From Streptomyces sp. RKND-216 (lineage in GTDB: Bacteria > Actinomycetota > Actinomycetes > Streptomycetales > Streptomycetaceae), in contig NZ_SSBQ01000002.1 in the NCBI RefSeq assembly GCF_004795255.1, positions 105,001 through 169,000 of the forward strand: 64,000 bases of DNA, in the 5' to 3' direction. The notes under the pieces were generated by a model. The model saw nothing but the letters and a program-made list of their open reading frames with translations. It was not told the origin of the DNA and ran no database searches. Position numbers and translations under genes: made by a program. Position 1 is the first letter of the stretch, and the number at the start of each line of letters is the position of its first letter. Below, one piece after another: positions 40,604-49,457 of the stretch.

Positions 40604-42982
40604 ATGCAGACCTCCCCACGGCTCACGCACGAGGAGGCGGAGCGGCTGGACGCGCACTGGCGCGCGCTGGTCTACCTCGCCGCCTGCCAGCTCTACCTGC
40701 GCGACAATCCACTGCTGGGCCAGCCGCTGCGCCCGGAGCACATCAAGCCGCGGCTCCTCGGCCACTGGGGCACGTGTCCCGGTCTCGGCCTGGTCTACAC
40801 CCACCTGAACCGGCTGATCCGGAACCGGCGTCTGGAGGCGCTCTGCGTGTGGGGCCCCGGACACGGTGCGCCCGCCGTGCTCGCGGGGAGCTGGCTGGAG
40901 GGCACCTACGGCGAGCTGTTCCCGGACGTGCCGCGCGACGCCGACGGCATGACCCGGCTCTTCCGCGCCTTCTCCACGCCCGGCGGCGTGCCGAGCCACA
41001 CCGCTCCCGGAGTGCCCGGATCCATCCAGGAGGGCGGCGAGCTGGGGTACTCCCTGGCCCACGCCTACGGCGCCGCGATGGACAACCCCGGCTTGCTGGT
41101 CTGCTGCGTGGTCGGGGACGGCGAGGCGGAGACGGGTCCGCTGGCGACCTCGTGGCACGCCGACAAGTTCCTCGACCCCGTCCACGACGGCGCGGTACTA
41201 CCCGTACTGCACCTCAACGGCTACAAGATCGCCAACCCCACGGTGCTGGCCCGTATCCCCGAGGACGAACTCGACGCCCTGATGCGGGGCTACGGGTACG
41301 ACCCGGTGCACGTGACGGCGGCACCGGACAGCGACCGGCTCGAGGTGCACGCGGCGATGGCCGCCGCGTTCGACAGCGCCGCGGACCGGATCGGTGCCCT
41401 GCAGCGCGCCGCCCGCGCGGAGACCGGAGCCGACCGGCCGCGCTGGCCGATGATCGTCCTGCGCACCCCCAAGGGCTGGACCGGCCCGGCGTCGGTCGAC
41501 GGGGTCCCGGTGGAGGACACCTGGCGGGCGCACCAGATCCCGCTCGCCGGGGTGCGGGAGGACCGTGAGCGGCTGCGGCAGCTGGAGGGCTGGCTGCGCA
41601 GCTACGGCCCCGAGGAGCTGTTCGACGACAGCGGTCGGCCGCTGCCGCACGTGCTGGACTGCGTACCGGCCGGCGACCTCCGGCTGGGCGCGCTGCCGCA
41701 GGCCAACGGGGGCCGCCTGCTGCGCGACCTGCCGCTGCCGGCGCTCGAACCGCACGCGGTGGACCGCGAACGGCCGGGCGCGAGCATGCACGAGCCGACC
41801 CGGGTGCTGGGCGGCTGGCTCGGCGAGCTGATGTCGGCGACCCACGAGCGGCGCGACTTCCGCATGTTCGGGCCGGACGAGACGGCCTCCAACCATCTCG
41901 ACGACGTCTACGGCGCGACCCCGAAGGGCTGGCAGGCGCGCACCCGGCCCACCGACGAGCACCTGGGCCCGCACGGCAGGGTCCTGGAGGCGCTCTCCGA
42001 GCACCTGTGCCAAGGCTGGCTGGAGGGGTACGTGCTGACCGGCCGGCACGGCCTGTTCGCCTCCTACGAGGCGTTCGCGCACATCGTGGACAGCATGGCG
42101 AGCCAGCACATCAAGTGGGTGCACAGTGCGCGGGAGGTGCCCTGGCGGCTCCCCGTCTCGGCGCTCAACTACCTGCTGACCTCGCACGCCTGGCGGCAGG
42201 ACCACAACGGCTTCTCGCACCAGGACCCCGGCTTCGTCGACCACGTGCTCAACAAGAGCCCGGAGGTCGTCCGCGTCTACCTGCCGCCGGACGCCAACAC
42301 CCTGCTGTGCGTGGCCGACCACGTGCTGCGCACCCGCGACACGGTCAACGTGGTCGTTGCCGGGAAGCAGGAGTGCTTCGACTGGCTCGGGCTGGAAGAC
42401 GCCCGGGCGCACTGCGACCGCGGAGTGGGCATCTGGGAATGGGCCGGCACCGAGACCTACGGCAAGGAACCGGACGTGGTGCTCGCGTGCGCCGGGGACG
42501 TGCCCACCCAGGAGGTCATGGCCGCCGCCTCGCTGCTGCGCAACCACGTGCCCGAACTCGCCGTGCGGGTGGTGAACGTCGTGGACCTGGCACGGCTGCT
42601 GCCGCACGAGGAGCACCCGCACGGGATGCGGGACGCCGATTTCGACGGCGTCTTCACCCGGGACCGGCCGGTCGTCTTCGCGTACCACGGCTACCCGTGG
42701 CTGATCCACCGGCTCGCCTACCGCCGTGCCGTCCACCCGCACCTGCACGTCCGCGGGTACAAGGAGTCCGGCTCGACGACCACGCCGTTCGACATGGTGG
42801 TCCGCAACGACCTGGACCGGTACCGGCTGGTGATGGACGTCCTGGACCGCGTGCCGGGCCTGGCGGTGCGGGCGGCCGGCGTGCGGCAGGCGATGGCGGA
42901 CGTGCGGTCCCGGCACCACGCCTGGATCCTCGAGCACGGCACGGACCTGCCGGAGGTCGCGGGCTGGCGGTGGGAGGAGTGA
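40604..42982 (+). CDS. xfp: xylulose-5-phosphate/fructose-6-phosphate phosphoketolase
   Basis: 792-residue thiamine-diphosphate enzyme that splits xylulose 5-phosphate (or fructose 6-phosphate) with phosphate into acetyl phosphate and a C3 or C4 sugar phosphate. Family marks: HIKPRLLGHWGTCPGL at the start, the ThDP and metal region VVGDGEAETGPLATSWHADK with HLNGYKI, SHQDPGFVDHV in the second domain, and VAGKQECFDWLGLEDA. Full length. No ribosome site precedes the ATG, and TACTCC lies six nt upstream, a weak leaderless-type match. No acetate kinase or phosphotransacetylase gene is in the window. It is convergent with the encapsulin genes across a hairpin. Confidence 0.95.
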   Translation: MQTSPRLTHEEAERLDAHWRALVYLAACQLYLRDNPLLGQPLRPEHIKPRLLGHWGTCPGLGLVYTHLNRLIRNRRLEALCVWGPGHGAPAVLAGSWLEGTYGELFPDVPRDADGMTRLFRAFSTPGGVPSHTAPGVPGSIQEGGELGYSLAHAYGAAMDNPGLLVCCVVGDGEAETGPLATSWHADKFLDPVHDGAVLPVLHLNGYKIANPTVLARIPEDELDALMRGYGYDPVHVTAAPDSDRLEVHAAMAAAFDSAADRIGALQRAARAETGADRPRWPMIVLRTPKGWTGPASVDGVPVEDTWRAHQIPLAGVREDRERLRQLEGWLRSYGPEELFDDSGRPLPHVLDCVPAGDLRLGALPQANGGRLLRDLPLPALEPHAVDRERPGASMHEPTRVLGGWLGELMSATHERRDFRMFGPDETASNHLDDVYGATPKGWQARTRPTDEHLGPHGRVLEALSEHLCQGWLEGYVLTGRHGLFASYEAFAHIVDSMASQHIKWVHSAREVPWRLPVSALNYLLTSHAWRQDHNGFSHQDPGFVDHVLNKSPEVVRVYLPPDANTLLCVADHVLRTRDTVNVVVAGKQECFDWLGLEDARAHCDRGVGIWEWAGTETYGKEPDVVLACAGDVPTQEVMAAASLLRNHVPELAVRVVNVVDLARLLPHEEHPHGMRDADFDGVFTRDRPVVFAYHGYPWLIHRLAYRRAVHPHLHVRGYKESGSTTTPFDMVVRNDLDRYRLVMDVLDRVPGLAVRAAGVRQAMADVRSRHHAWILEHGTDLPEVAGWRWEE

Positions 42983-42994
42983 GCCGGGCGCACC

Positions 42995-43017
42995 ACCCGG
43001 GCGCGCCCGGCCCGGGT
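42995..43017. terminator. hairpin between phosphoketolase and encapsulin genes
   Basis: ACCCGGGC (42995-43002) pairs with GCCCGGGT (43010-43017) across a 7-nt loop, 12 nt after the phosphoketolase stop. It can serve both convergent transcripts. Confidence 0.55.
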
Positions 43018-43057
43018 CCGCCGGGAGCCGTCGCCGGACCTGCACCTCCTGCAGCCG

Positions 43058-44461
43058 TCAGACCTGCACGTCCTCCAGCACGCCCAGGGCGTCCGGCACG
43101 AGCACGGCGGCCGAGTAGTAGGCGCTGACAAGGTAGGAGACGACGGCCTTGTCGTCGATGCCCATGAACCGCACGTTCAGGCCCGGCTGGTACTCGTCGG
43201 GGATGCCCGTCTGGTGCAGCCCGACGACGCCCTGGTTCTGCTGCCCGGTCCGCATGGCGAGCACCGAGGTGGTGCCGTCCGCGACGGGGATCTTGTTGCA
43301 CGGCAGCAGCGGCACGCCGCGCCAGGTGCGCACCCGGGCGCCGTGCAGCTCAGTCTCCGGCGGGCAGAGGCCGCGGCCGCTCATCTCCCGGCCGATCGCC
43401 GCGATCGCCTTGGGGTGGGCGAGCAGGTACTCGGTCTTGCGGCGCCGGGAGAGCAGCTCGTCCAGGTCGTCGGGGGTGGGCGGGCCGGAACGGGTGGGGA
43501 TGCGCTGGGACAGATCGGCGTTGTGCAGCAGCCCGAACTCCCGGTTGTTGACCATCTCGTGCTCCTGCCGCTCGCGCAGGGCCTCGACGGTCAGCCGCAG
43601 CTGCTCCTCCAGCTGGTTCATTGGGTCGTTGTAGAGGTCAGCTACCCGGGTGTGCACCCGCAGCACGGTCTGCGCGACGCTCAGCTCGTACTCCCTCGGC
43701 CCGATCTCGTAGTCGGCGAACACTCCGGGGAGGACGGGTTCGCCGGAGTGGCCGGAGGTCAGCGCGATGTCGGCCTCGCCGCGCCGGTTCTGGCGGGGGA
43801 TGGCACGCGAGAGGAACGCGTGCAGGTGGTCGCGGAGCGCGGGGGACCGGCCGGCGACCTCCTGGAATGCGGAGCGCGGCAGGGAGAGCACGATGCAGCG
43901 GGTGCCTGCGCGCAGTCCGTACTCCCACACCCCCGGCTCGGGGGTCAACGCCTGGTCTCCGGCGTGGTCGCCGTCCGTGAGCGTGCCCAGCGCGGCCTCG
44001 TCGCCGTACTTGCCCCGGCCGATCCGGTGGATCTTGCCGTGCGCGACGAGGAGCAGCGCGTCGACGGGCCCGCCGACGTCGGTGACGGTGTCGCCGACGG
44101 AGAACTCGTGCTGTTCGCAGCGGTCGGCGAGCTGCCGCAGGGCGTCCTCGTCGGTCAGCCCGCGCAGCAGCGGGATCTCCCGCAGTCCGGAGGGGATGAC
44201 GGACACCGCCGCCCCGGTGTTGGTGAACTGCACCCGGCCGTCCCCGAAGGTGTGGGTCAGACGCCGGTTCACCCGGAACGTGCCGCCGCTGGTCTCCACC
44301 CACGGCAGGACCTTCAGCAGCCAGCGCGAGGAGATGCCCTGCATCTGCGGGGGCGTCTTGGTGGTGGTCGCGAGATTCCGTGCTGCCGCGGTCGGGAGAC
44401 TCGTGGGCACGGATTCCGCGGAGGTAGTGTGCTCGGTCTCGGCTTCCGGACGGGTCGTCAA
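43058..44461 (-). CDS. family 2B encapsulin shell protein, copy A
   Basis: 467-residue HK97-fold shell protein of encapsulin family 2B. After a flexible N-terminal arm (1-30), the conserved family 2 segment [20 protein letters not shown] and [20 protein letters not shown] is followed by an inserted cyclic-nucleotide-binding-like domain (about 96-215), then the shell core with [51 protein letters not shown] and [20 protein letters not shown]. Shells of this group are lumenal compartments for cargo such as terpene cyclases. In the inserted domain the phosphate cassette is degenerate (HAGDQAL and no Arg). It lies 78 nt downstream of a paralogue on the same strand. No cargo gene is adjacent. Confidence 0.92.
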   Translation of the reverse strand: MTTRPEAETEHTTSAESVPTSLPTAAARNLATTTKTPPQMQGISSRWLLKVLPWVETSGGTFRVNRRLTHTFGDGRVQFTNTGAAVSVIPSGLREIPLLRGLTDEDALRQLADRCEQHEFSVGDTVTDVGGPVDALLLVAHGKIHRIGRGKYGDEAALGTLTDGDHAGDQALTPEPGVWEYGLRAGTRCIVLSLPRSAFQEVAGRSPALRDHLHAFLSRAIPRQNRRGEADIALTSGHSGEPVLPGVFADYEIGPREYELSVAQTVLRVHTRVADLYNDPMNQLEEQLRLTVEALRERQEHEMVNNREFGLLHNADLSQRIPTRSGPPTPDDLDELLSRRRKTEYLLAHPKAIAAIGREMSGRGLCPPETELHGARVRTWRGVPLLPCNKIPVADGTTSVLAMRTGQQNQGVVGLHQTGIPDEYQPGLNVRFMGIDDKAVVSYLVSAYYSAAVLVPDALGVLEDVQV

Positions 44462-44539
44462 GGGCGTCTGCCTCTCTGCGCTTCGGGGATGCGTGCGGTC
44501 GCGTGTTCCGGACCGTGCGGCGGATTCCTGGAGGAAGGA

Positions 44540-45952
44540 TCAGTGGCCGATTTCGACGTCCTCGAGAATTCCCAGTGCGTCGGGCACGAGAACGGCTGCG
44601 GAATAGTAGGCGCTCACCAGATAGGACATGACGGCCTTGTCGTCGATCCCCATGAACCGCACGGACAGGCCGGGCCGGTACTCATGGGGGATGCCGGTCT
44701 GGTGGAGTCCGACGACGCCGCGCTCCTCGCCGGTCCGCAGGGCCATGACGGAGGTGGAGCCCTCGCGGGACACCGGGATCTTGCTGCAGGGCAGGAGGGG
44801 AACGCCTCGCCAGGCGGGCACCGCGTGGCCCCCGAAGTCGACGTTGGCGGGCTGGATGCCGCGCCTGCTGCACTCGCGACCGAACGCGGCGATGGCCTTG
44901 GGGTGGGCGAGGAGGACGCTGGGCTCCTTCCAGACGGTGGCGAGCAGCTCGTCCAGGTCGTCCGGCGTGGGCGGACCGGAGCGGGTGTGCAGCCGGTGCC
45001 GGGTGTCGGCGTTGTGCAGCAGACCGAACTCCCGGTTGTTGACCATCTCGTGCTCCTGCCGCTCGCGCAGGGCCTCGACGGTCAGCCGCAGCTGCTCCTC
45101 CAGCTGGTTCATCGGGTCGTTGTAGAGGTCGGCCACCCGGGTGTGCACCCGCAGCACGGTCTGCGCCGCGCTCAGTTCGTACTCGCGGGGCGAGGTCTCG
45201 TAGTCCACGAAGGTGCCGGGCAGGGCCGGTTCGCCGCTGTGGCCCGCGGTGAGCGCGATCTCGGACTCGCCATCCGCGGTGCGCTGGGCGGGCAGGGCGC
45301 CCCGCGCCGCCTCGAAGTGGGCACGCAGGCTGTCGGAGCGGCCGCAGACGTCCTCGAAGTCGGAGCGTGAGAGGGTGAGTACGGTGCCGCCGGTCAGCGC
45401 GCGCAGTGAGAACTCCCAGCGCCCCGGCTCGTCGAGAAGGTCCGCGTCCCCCGCGTAGTCCCCGCCGGCCAGGACGCCCAGGTCGACGTCCTCGTCGTAC
45501 TTGCCGGGCCGGACCTTGCGCAGCTTGCCGTGCGCGACGAGCACCAGACGGTCCGCGGGGGCACCGGCCTCGACGAGGGTCTCGCCCGCGGAGAAGTCGC
45601 GCTGCTCGCAGCGGTCCGCCAGGGCCTCGAGCACGGGACGGTCCGCGTATCCGCGCAGCAACGGGAGTTCGGTGAGTTCGGCGGGGATCACGCGGATGTC
45701 GGAACCGGTGGAGACGAATTCCACCCGGCCGTCCCCGAGGGTGTGCACGAGCCGCCGGTTCACCCGGAACGTGCCGCCGGACACCTGTACCCACGGAAGG
45801 ACCCGCAGCAGCCACCGGGAGGAGATTCCCTGCATCTGCGGGACCGTCTTGGTGGTGGTGGCCAGATTCCGCGCGGCTGCGGTTCCGAGGCTCGAGGGGC
45901 GCTGGTCTTCGACGTAGTCGCTATCGGAATGCGATTCCATCGAAGTCGTCAT
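44540..45952 (-). CDS. family 2B encapsulin shell protein, copy B
   Basis: 470-residue paralogue of copy A with the same order: arm, [20 protein letters not shown], cyclic-nucleotide-binding-like insert (about 96-215, DYAGDADLL in place of the usual phosphate cassette), shell core with [20 protein letters not shown] and [17 protein letters not shown]. It is the promoter-proximal gene of the pair, with a predicted promoter at 46005-46034. The two copies differ through the insert but are almost identical across [17 protein letters not shown], including 89 identical bases (45024-45112 and 43533-43621). Two different shell subunits could build a mixed shell. Confidence 0.93.
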   Translation of the reverse strand: MTTSMESHSDSDYVEDQRPSSLGTAAARNLATTTKTVPQMQGISSRWLLRVLPWVQVSGGTFRVNRRLVHTLGDGRVEFVSTGSDIRVIPAELTELPLLRGYADRPVLEALADRCEQRDFSAGETLVEAGAPADRLVLVAHGKLRKVRPGKYDEDVDLGVLAGGDYAGDADLLDEPGRWEFSLRALTGGTVLTLSRSDFEDVCGRSDSLRAHFEAARGALPAQRTADGESEIALTAGHSGEPALPGTFVDYETSPREYELSAAQTVLRVHTRVADLYNDPMNQLEEQLRLTVEALRERQEHEMVNNREFGLLHNADTRHRLHTRSGPPTPDDLDELLATVWKEPSVLLAHPKAIAAFGRECSRRGIQPANVDFGGHAVPAWRGVPLLPCSKIPVSREGSTSVMALRTGEERGVVGLHQTGIPHEYRPGLSVRFMGIDDKAVMSYLVSAYYSAAVLVPDALGILEDVEIGH

Positions 45953-45978
45953 GGAGGACCACCAATCTCCGGCTGGCT

Positions 45979-45993
45979 GCGGGAATTTCCCGC
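45979..45993. promoter_or_regulatory. inverted repeat GCGGGAATTTCCCGC in the encapsulin leader
   Basis: Perfect 7-bp arms around one T, between the predicted -10 box and the start at 45952. The position just downstream of the likely transcription start fits a repressor site for the shell operon. Confidence 0.5.
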
Positions 45994-46004
45994 GCCGCGC
46001 GACG

Positions 46005-46034
46005 AAGTTAGCCAGGCGCTCTCGATGTCCGCAA
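46005..46034 (-). promoter_or_regulatory. predicted promoter of the encapsulin operon
   Basis: On the minus strand TTGCGG (46029-46034) and TAACTT (46005-46010) are 18 nt apart, a good match to the streptomycete housekeeping consensus. Transcription would begin near 45998 and read through both shell genes. Confidence 0.5.
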
Positions 46035-46296
46035 TCGCTCGAAAGATAAGCAGCCGCAAGGAATGTCCTCCGCGTGCCGCGGGTAACGCGGCGTTTCGGG
46101 GTGCCGTTCTCGACGCATCGTCACCACGGCACCCGGGGTCCTTCACGGTGAGCGACGGGCACGGCCTGCGCGGGGCGTCGTCCGGGTGGGCGCACGGAGT
46201 CCGGGCGCGCGACGGACACGGGCGCCTTCCGCACCACTCCCCCGCAGGGGAGCATCGGAGTAGAGTCCGCTGGGGGAACAGAAGGGGGCACGAGAC

Positions 46297-46899
46297 GTGC
46301 GGAGCATCGCGGGACTGTGGACGTGGCGCCGCAGTTCTCTGTGCCGCCGCTCCGATCTCGCGGAGGCGTGGCTCGCGTTGTGCGGACTGGCGCTGCTGCT
46401 CCTCGGCGTGCCGCTGGCCGGCGTCGTCGGCGGCACGGCCGCTTACGGCGAACTGGCCGCGCTGGTGCGGCAGGAGCACGCGCAGCGCCACGCGGTGTGG
46501 GCCACCGCGAAGCAGCCGGTGGACCGCCCGCCCACGGCTCCCGGCGAAGCGGACGACGACGAGGGGGCGCAGGACCACCCGGTGCTGGCCTTCTGGAAGG
46601 GCCCCGACGGCGTTACCCACACCGGGACTGTGCACGCCGCGAGACCCATGAACCCGGGAGAGCGGTTCCGCGTCTGGACGGACGCCGGGGGCAGCCTGAC
46701 GTCCCCTCCGCTGGCGCACGGCACGGCCGCCGCCTACGCGGTGGCGACGGGCCTGGTCGCGGGGGCGCTGACCGGCGCTGCCGTGGAGGCGGGCCGCCGC
46801 GCGGCCATGGCACGGCTGCTGCGGCGCAGGTATGCCGCGTGGGAGGACGAGTGGGCGCGGATCGGCCCGGACTGGGGCCGTGCGGGCAGCAACAGCTGA
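46297..46899 (+). CDS. Rv1733c-like membrane protein
   Basis: 200-residue protein with two membrane helices (about 25-48 and 147-168) and an extracytoplasmic domain between them containing GVTHTGTVHAARPMNPGERF and VWTDAGGSLTSPPL, the pattern of the actinobacterial Rv1733c family. The function of the family is unknown; the mycobacterial member belongs to the dormancy regulon. The start is GTG at 46297 after GGGGG. The beta-helix/AAA+ gene follows in the same direction 95 nt later and may share a transcript. The upstream neighbour is the divergent encapsulin operon. Confidence 0.82.
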   Translation: MRSIAGLWTWRRSSLCRRSDLAEAWLALCGLALLLLGVPLAGVVGGTAAYGELAALVRQEHAQRHAVWATAKQPVDRPPTAPGEADDDEGAQDHPVLAFWKGPDGVTHTGTVHAARPMNPGERFRVWTDAGGSLTSPPLAHGTAAAYAVATGLVAGALTGAAVEAGRRAAMARLLRRRYAAWEDEWARIGPDWGRAGSNS

Positions 46900-46994
46900 C
46901 CGGTCATCGGGTGGCGTGGGCGCACGCTACGGTGGAGCCCCGCATCCCCCGCACGTCATGGCAACCCCCGCACGAAGTGAGGACGCAGCAGTCC

Positions 46995-49457
46995 ATGGGA
47001 CAGGCCTCGGTCCAGGTCACGCACACCGGCACCTCCCGCTGGCGGCGCCGCACCGGAGAGTACGGTTCGCTCGCTGCGGCGCTGGAGGCCGCCGCCGACG
47101 GGGACGTGCTCACCGTCGCCCCGGGAACCTACCGGGAGAATCTGGTCCTGGACCGGGCCGTGACGCTGCGCGGCCCCGAGCGGGCGGGCGGTGGCTCGGT
47201 GCGGATCGCTCCACCGGACGGCGTCGCGCTCACCGTCCGGTCCTCGGCGACCGTCCGTGACCTGCAGATCGAGGGTCAGGATGCCTCCGCCCCCGCGCTG
47301 CTGGTCGAGGACTGCGCGCCCGAGCTCTCCGGCATCCGCATCATGACGCGTTCCGCCGCAGGGCTGGAGGTGCGCGGCGGAGCCCGCCCCACCGTGCGGC
47401 GCTGCACCGTGGACAACCCGGCCGGACTGGGCGTCAGTGTCAGCGGCGGGGCCGGCGGCGTGTACGAGGAGTGCGAGGTGGTGGCCGCCGGGCAGGCCGG
47501 CGTCTCGGTGGGCGACGGCGCGCACCCCCGGCTGGAGCGGTGCCGCATCCACCACGCCTCGGGTGCCGGTCTCTCCCTCCACGGCGACGGCAGCGCCGCC
47601 GAGGCCGTGGGCTGCGAGGTGTACGAGATCAAGGGCGCGGGAGTGCAGGTCACGGCCCGTGCGACCGCGCACCTCACCGACTGCCGGGTGCACCGGACCA
47701 CGGCTGACGGCGTCACCCTCGACACCGACGCGGTGCTCACCCTGGCGGACTGCGAGATCCACGACATCCCGGAGAACGCGGTCGACCTGCGTTCCCGTTC
47801 GGTGCTCACCCTGACCCGCTCCAAAATCCGCCGGTTCGGCCGCAACGGCCTGTCGGTGTGGGACCCGGGCACCCGTGCCGACGCCAACGGCTGCGAGATA
47901 CACGACAGCACCGGCGACTACCCGGCGGTGTGGGTGAGCGACGGCGCCTCCGCCGTGCTGGACTCCTGCCGGGTGCACGGCGTCCCGGACGCGCTGTTCG
48001 TCCTCGACCGCGGTTCGCAGGTGGACGTGCTCGACTGCGACCTGACGCAGGTGCGCGGCACCGCGGTCTCGGTGAGCGACGGGGCCACGGTGCGGCTGGA
48101 CGACTGCCGCGTCCGGGAGGCCGCCACCGGCGCCTGGTTCCGCGACCACGGCAGCGGCGGCACCCTGGCCAACTGCACCATCGACGCCACCGCGACCGGC
48201 ATGATCGTCACCAAGGGCGCGGACCCGGTCGTCGAACGCTGCACGGTGACCTCCCCGGAGGAGGCGGGCGTGTACGTGTCGGCCGAGGGCCGCGGAACGT
48301 TCCACGGCTGTCGGGTCACCGGGTCGCGCGGCTACGGCTTCCACGTCATCGACGGCTGCCGCAGCACGCTGCGCCGCTGCCGTACCGAACGCTGCGCACG
48401 CGGCGGGTACGAGTTCGCGGAGGAGGGCGCGGTGGTGGAGGACTGCAGCAGCGACGAGAGCGCCGCACCCGCCGCGGTCCCCACGGCGGCCGCCGCTCCC
48501 CCGGCGACCACGGCGTCCGCCCCTCCGGTCACCGCGGGGCTGCTGACCGCCACCGAGGCGGTCCCGCCACCCCGCGGCGGCGGTGCGAAGGCGACCGGCG
48601 CCGCCGCCTCCGCGCCCGAGGCACCGGCCGCGGAGGCGGCCCGTCCGGCGGCGGAGGTGCTGGGCGAACTCGACGGCCTGGTGGGCCTGGACAGCGTCAA
48701 GCGTGAGGTGCGGACGCTGACCAGCATGATCGAGGTGGGCCGCCGCCGGGAGCAGGCGGGGCTCAAGGCGGCGTCCGCGCGGCGCCACCTGGTCTTCACC
48801 GGCTCCCCCGGCACCGGCAAGACCACCGTCGCGCGCCTGTACGGCGAGATCCTGCACGCGCTGGGCGTGCTGGAGCGCGGTCACCTGGTCGAGGTGTCGC
48901 GGGTGGACCTGGTGGGCGAGCACATCGGCTCGACCGCGATCCGCACCCAGGAGGCGTTCGACCGGGCACGCGGCGGCGTGCTGTTCATCGACGAGGCGTA
49001 CGCGCTGTCACCGGAGGACTCGGGGCGCGACTTCGGGCGCGAGGCCATCGACACGCTGGTGAAGCTGATGGAGGACCACCGAGACGAGGTCGTGGTGATC
49101 GCTGCCGGGTACACGACAGAGATGGAGCGGTTCCTCGCCGTCAACCCGGGCGTGGGGTCCCGCTTCTCGCGCACCATCACCTTCGGCGACTACGCGCCGG
49201 AGGAGCTGCTGCACATCGTCGAGCAGCAGGCCGCCGAGCACGAGTACCACCTGGCGAAAGGCACCGGCGACGCACTCCTGGACCACTTCGCGGCGCTGCC
49301 CAAGGGGCCCTCGTTCGGCAACGGCCGCACCGCGCGGCAGACGTTCGAGGCCATGGTGGAACGCCACGCGGGCCGGGTGGCGCAGCTGGACGAGCCGGAC
49401 ACCGACGACCTGACGCTGCTCTACCCGGAGGACCTGCCGGGCGCCTCCGCGTCCTGA
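46995..49457 (+). CDS. right-handed beta-helix / CbbX-type AAA+ ATPase fusion
   Basis: 820-residue two-part protein. Residues about 15-480 are tandem short beta-helix coils, each about 22-24 residues with a recurrent C-x-V/I and G-V/A pattern (for example AGVSVGDGAHPRLERCRIHH, then ADGVTLDTDAVLTLADCEIH), as in pectate-lyase-like or carbohydrate-binding solenoids. A Pro/Ala/Thr-rich linker covers about 486-550. The C-terminal part is an AAA+ module of the CbbX/SpoVK/EccA type: LVFTGSPGTGKTTVARLYG (Walker A), GVLFIDEAYAL (Walker B with Glu), AAGYTTEMERFLAVNPG, and the arginine-bearing NGRTARQTFEAMVERH. No signal peptide is present, so it is cytoplasmic. The 3' end overlaps the convergent gene by 37 nt. 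The substrate is unknown. Confidence 0.88.
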   Translation: MGQASVQVTHTGTSRWRRRTGEYGSLAAALEAAADGDVLTVAPGTYRENLVLDRAVTLRGPERAGGGSVRIAPPDGVALTVRSSATVRDLQIEGQDASAPALLVEDCAPELSGIRIMTRSAAGLEVRGGARPTVRRCTVDNPAGLGVSVSGGAGGVYEECEVVAAGQAGVSVGDGAHPRLERCRIHHASGAGLSLHGDGSAAEAVGCEVYEIKGAGVQVTARATAHLTDCRVHRTTADGVTLDTDAVLTLADCEIHDIPENAVDLRSRSVLTLTRSKIRRFGRNGLSVWDPGTRADANGCEIHDSTGDYPAVWVSDGASAVLDSCRVHGVPDALFVLDRGSQVDVLDCDLTQVRGTAVSVSDGATVRLDDCRVREAATGAWFRDHGSGGTLANCTIDATATGMIVTKGADPVVERCTVTSPEEAGVYVSAEGRGTFHGCRVTGSRGYGFHVIDGCRSTLRRCRTERCARGGYEFAEEGAVVEDCSSDESAAPAAVPTAAAAPPATTASAPPVTAGLLTATEAVPPPRGGGAKATGAAASAPEAPAAEAARPAAEVLGELDGLVGLDSVKREVRTLTSMIEVGRRREQAGLKAASARRHLVFTGSPGTGKTTVARLYGEILHALGVLERGHLVEVSRVDLVGEHIGSTAIRTQEAFDRARGGVLFIDEAYALSPEDSGRDFGREAIDTLVKLMEDHRDEVVVIAAGYTTEMERFLAVNPGVGSRFSRTITFGDYAPEELLHIVEQQAAEHEYHLAKGTGDALLDHFAALPKGPSFGNGRTARQTFEAMVERHAGRVAQLDEPDTDDLTLLYPEDLPGASAS

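Larger units (their letters stand above)
45953..46296. other. divergent intergenic region upstream of encapsulin and Rv1733c-like genes
   Basis: No gene is supported in these 344 nt. The left 110 nt hold a minus-strand promoter, an inverted repeat and an AT-richer patch. The right part is GC-rich and ends with AGTAGAGT, a possible plus-strand -10 region about 35-40 nt before the GTG at 46297. Confidence 0.5.
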
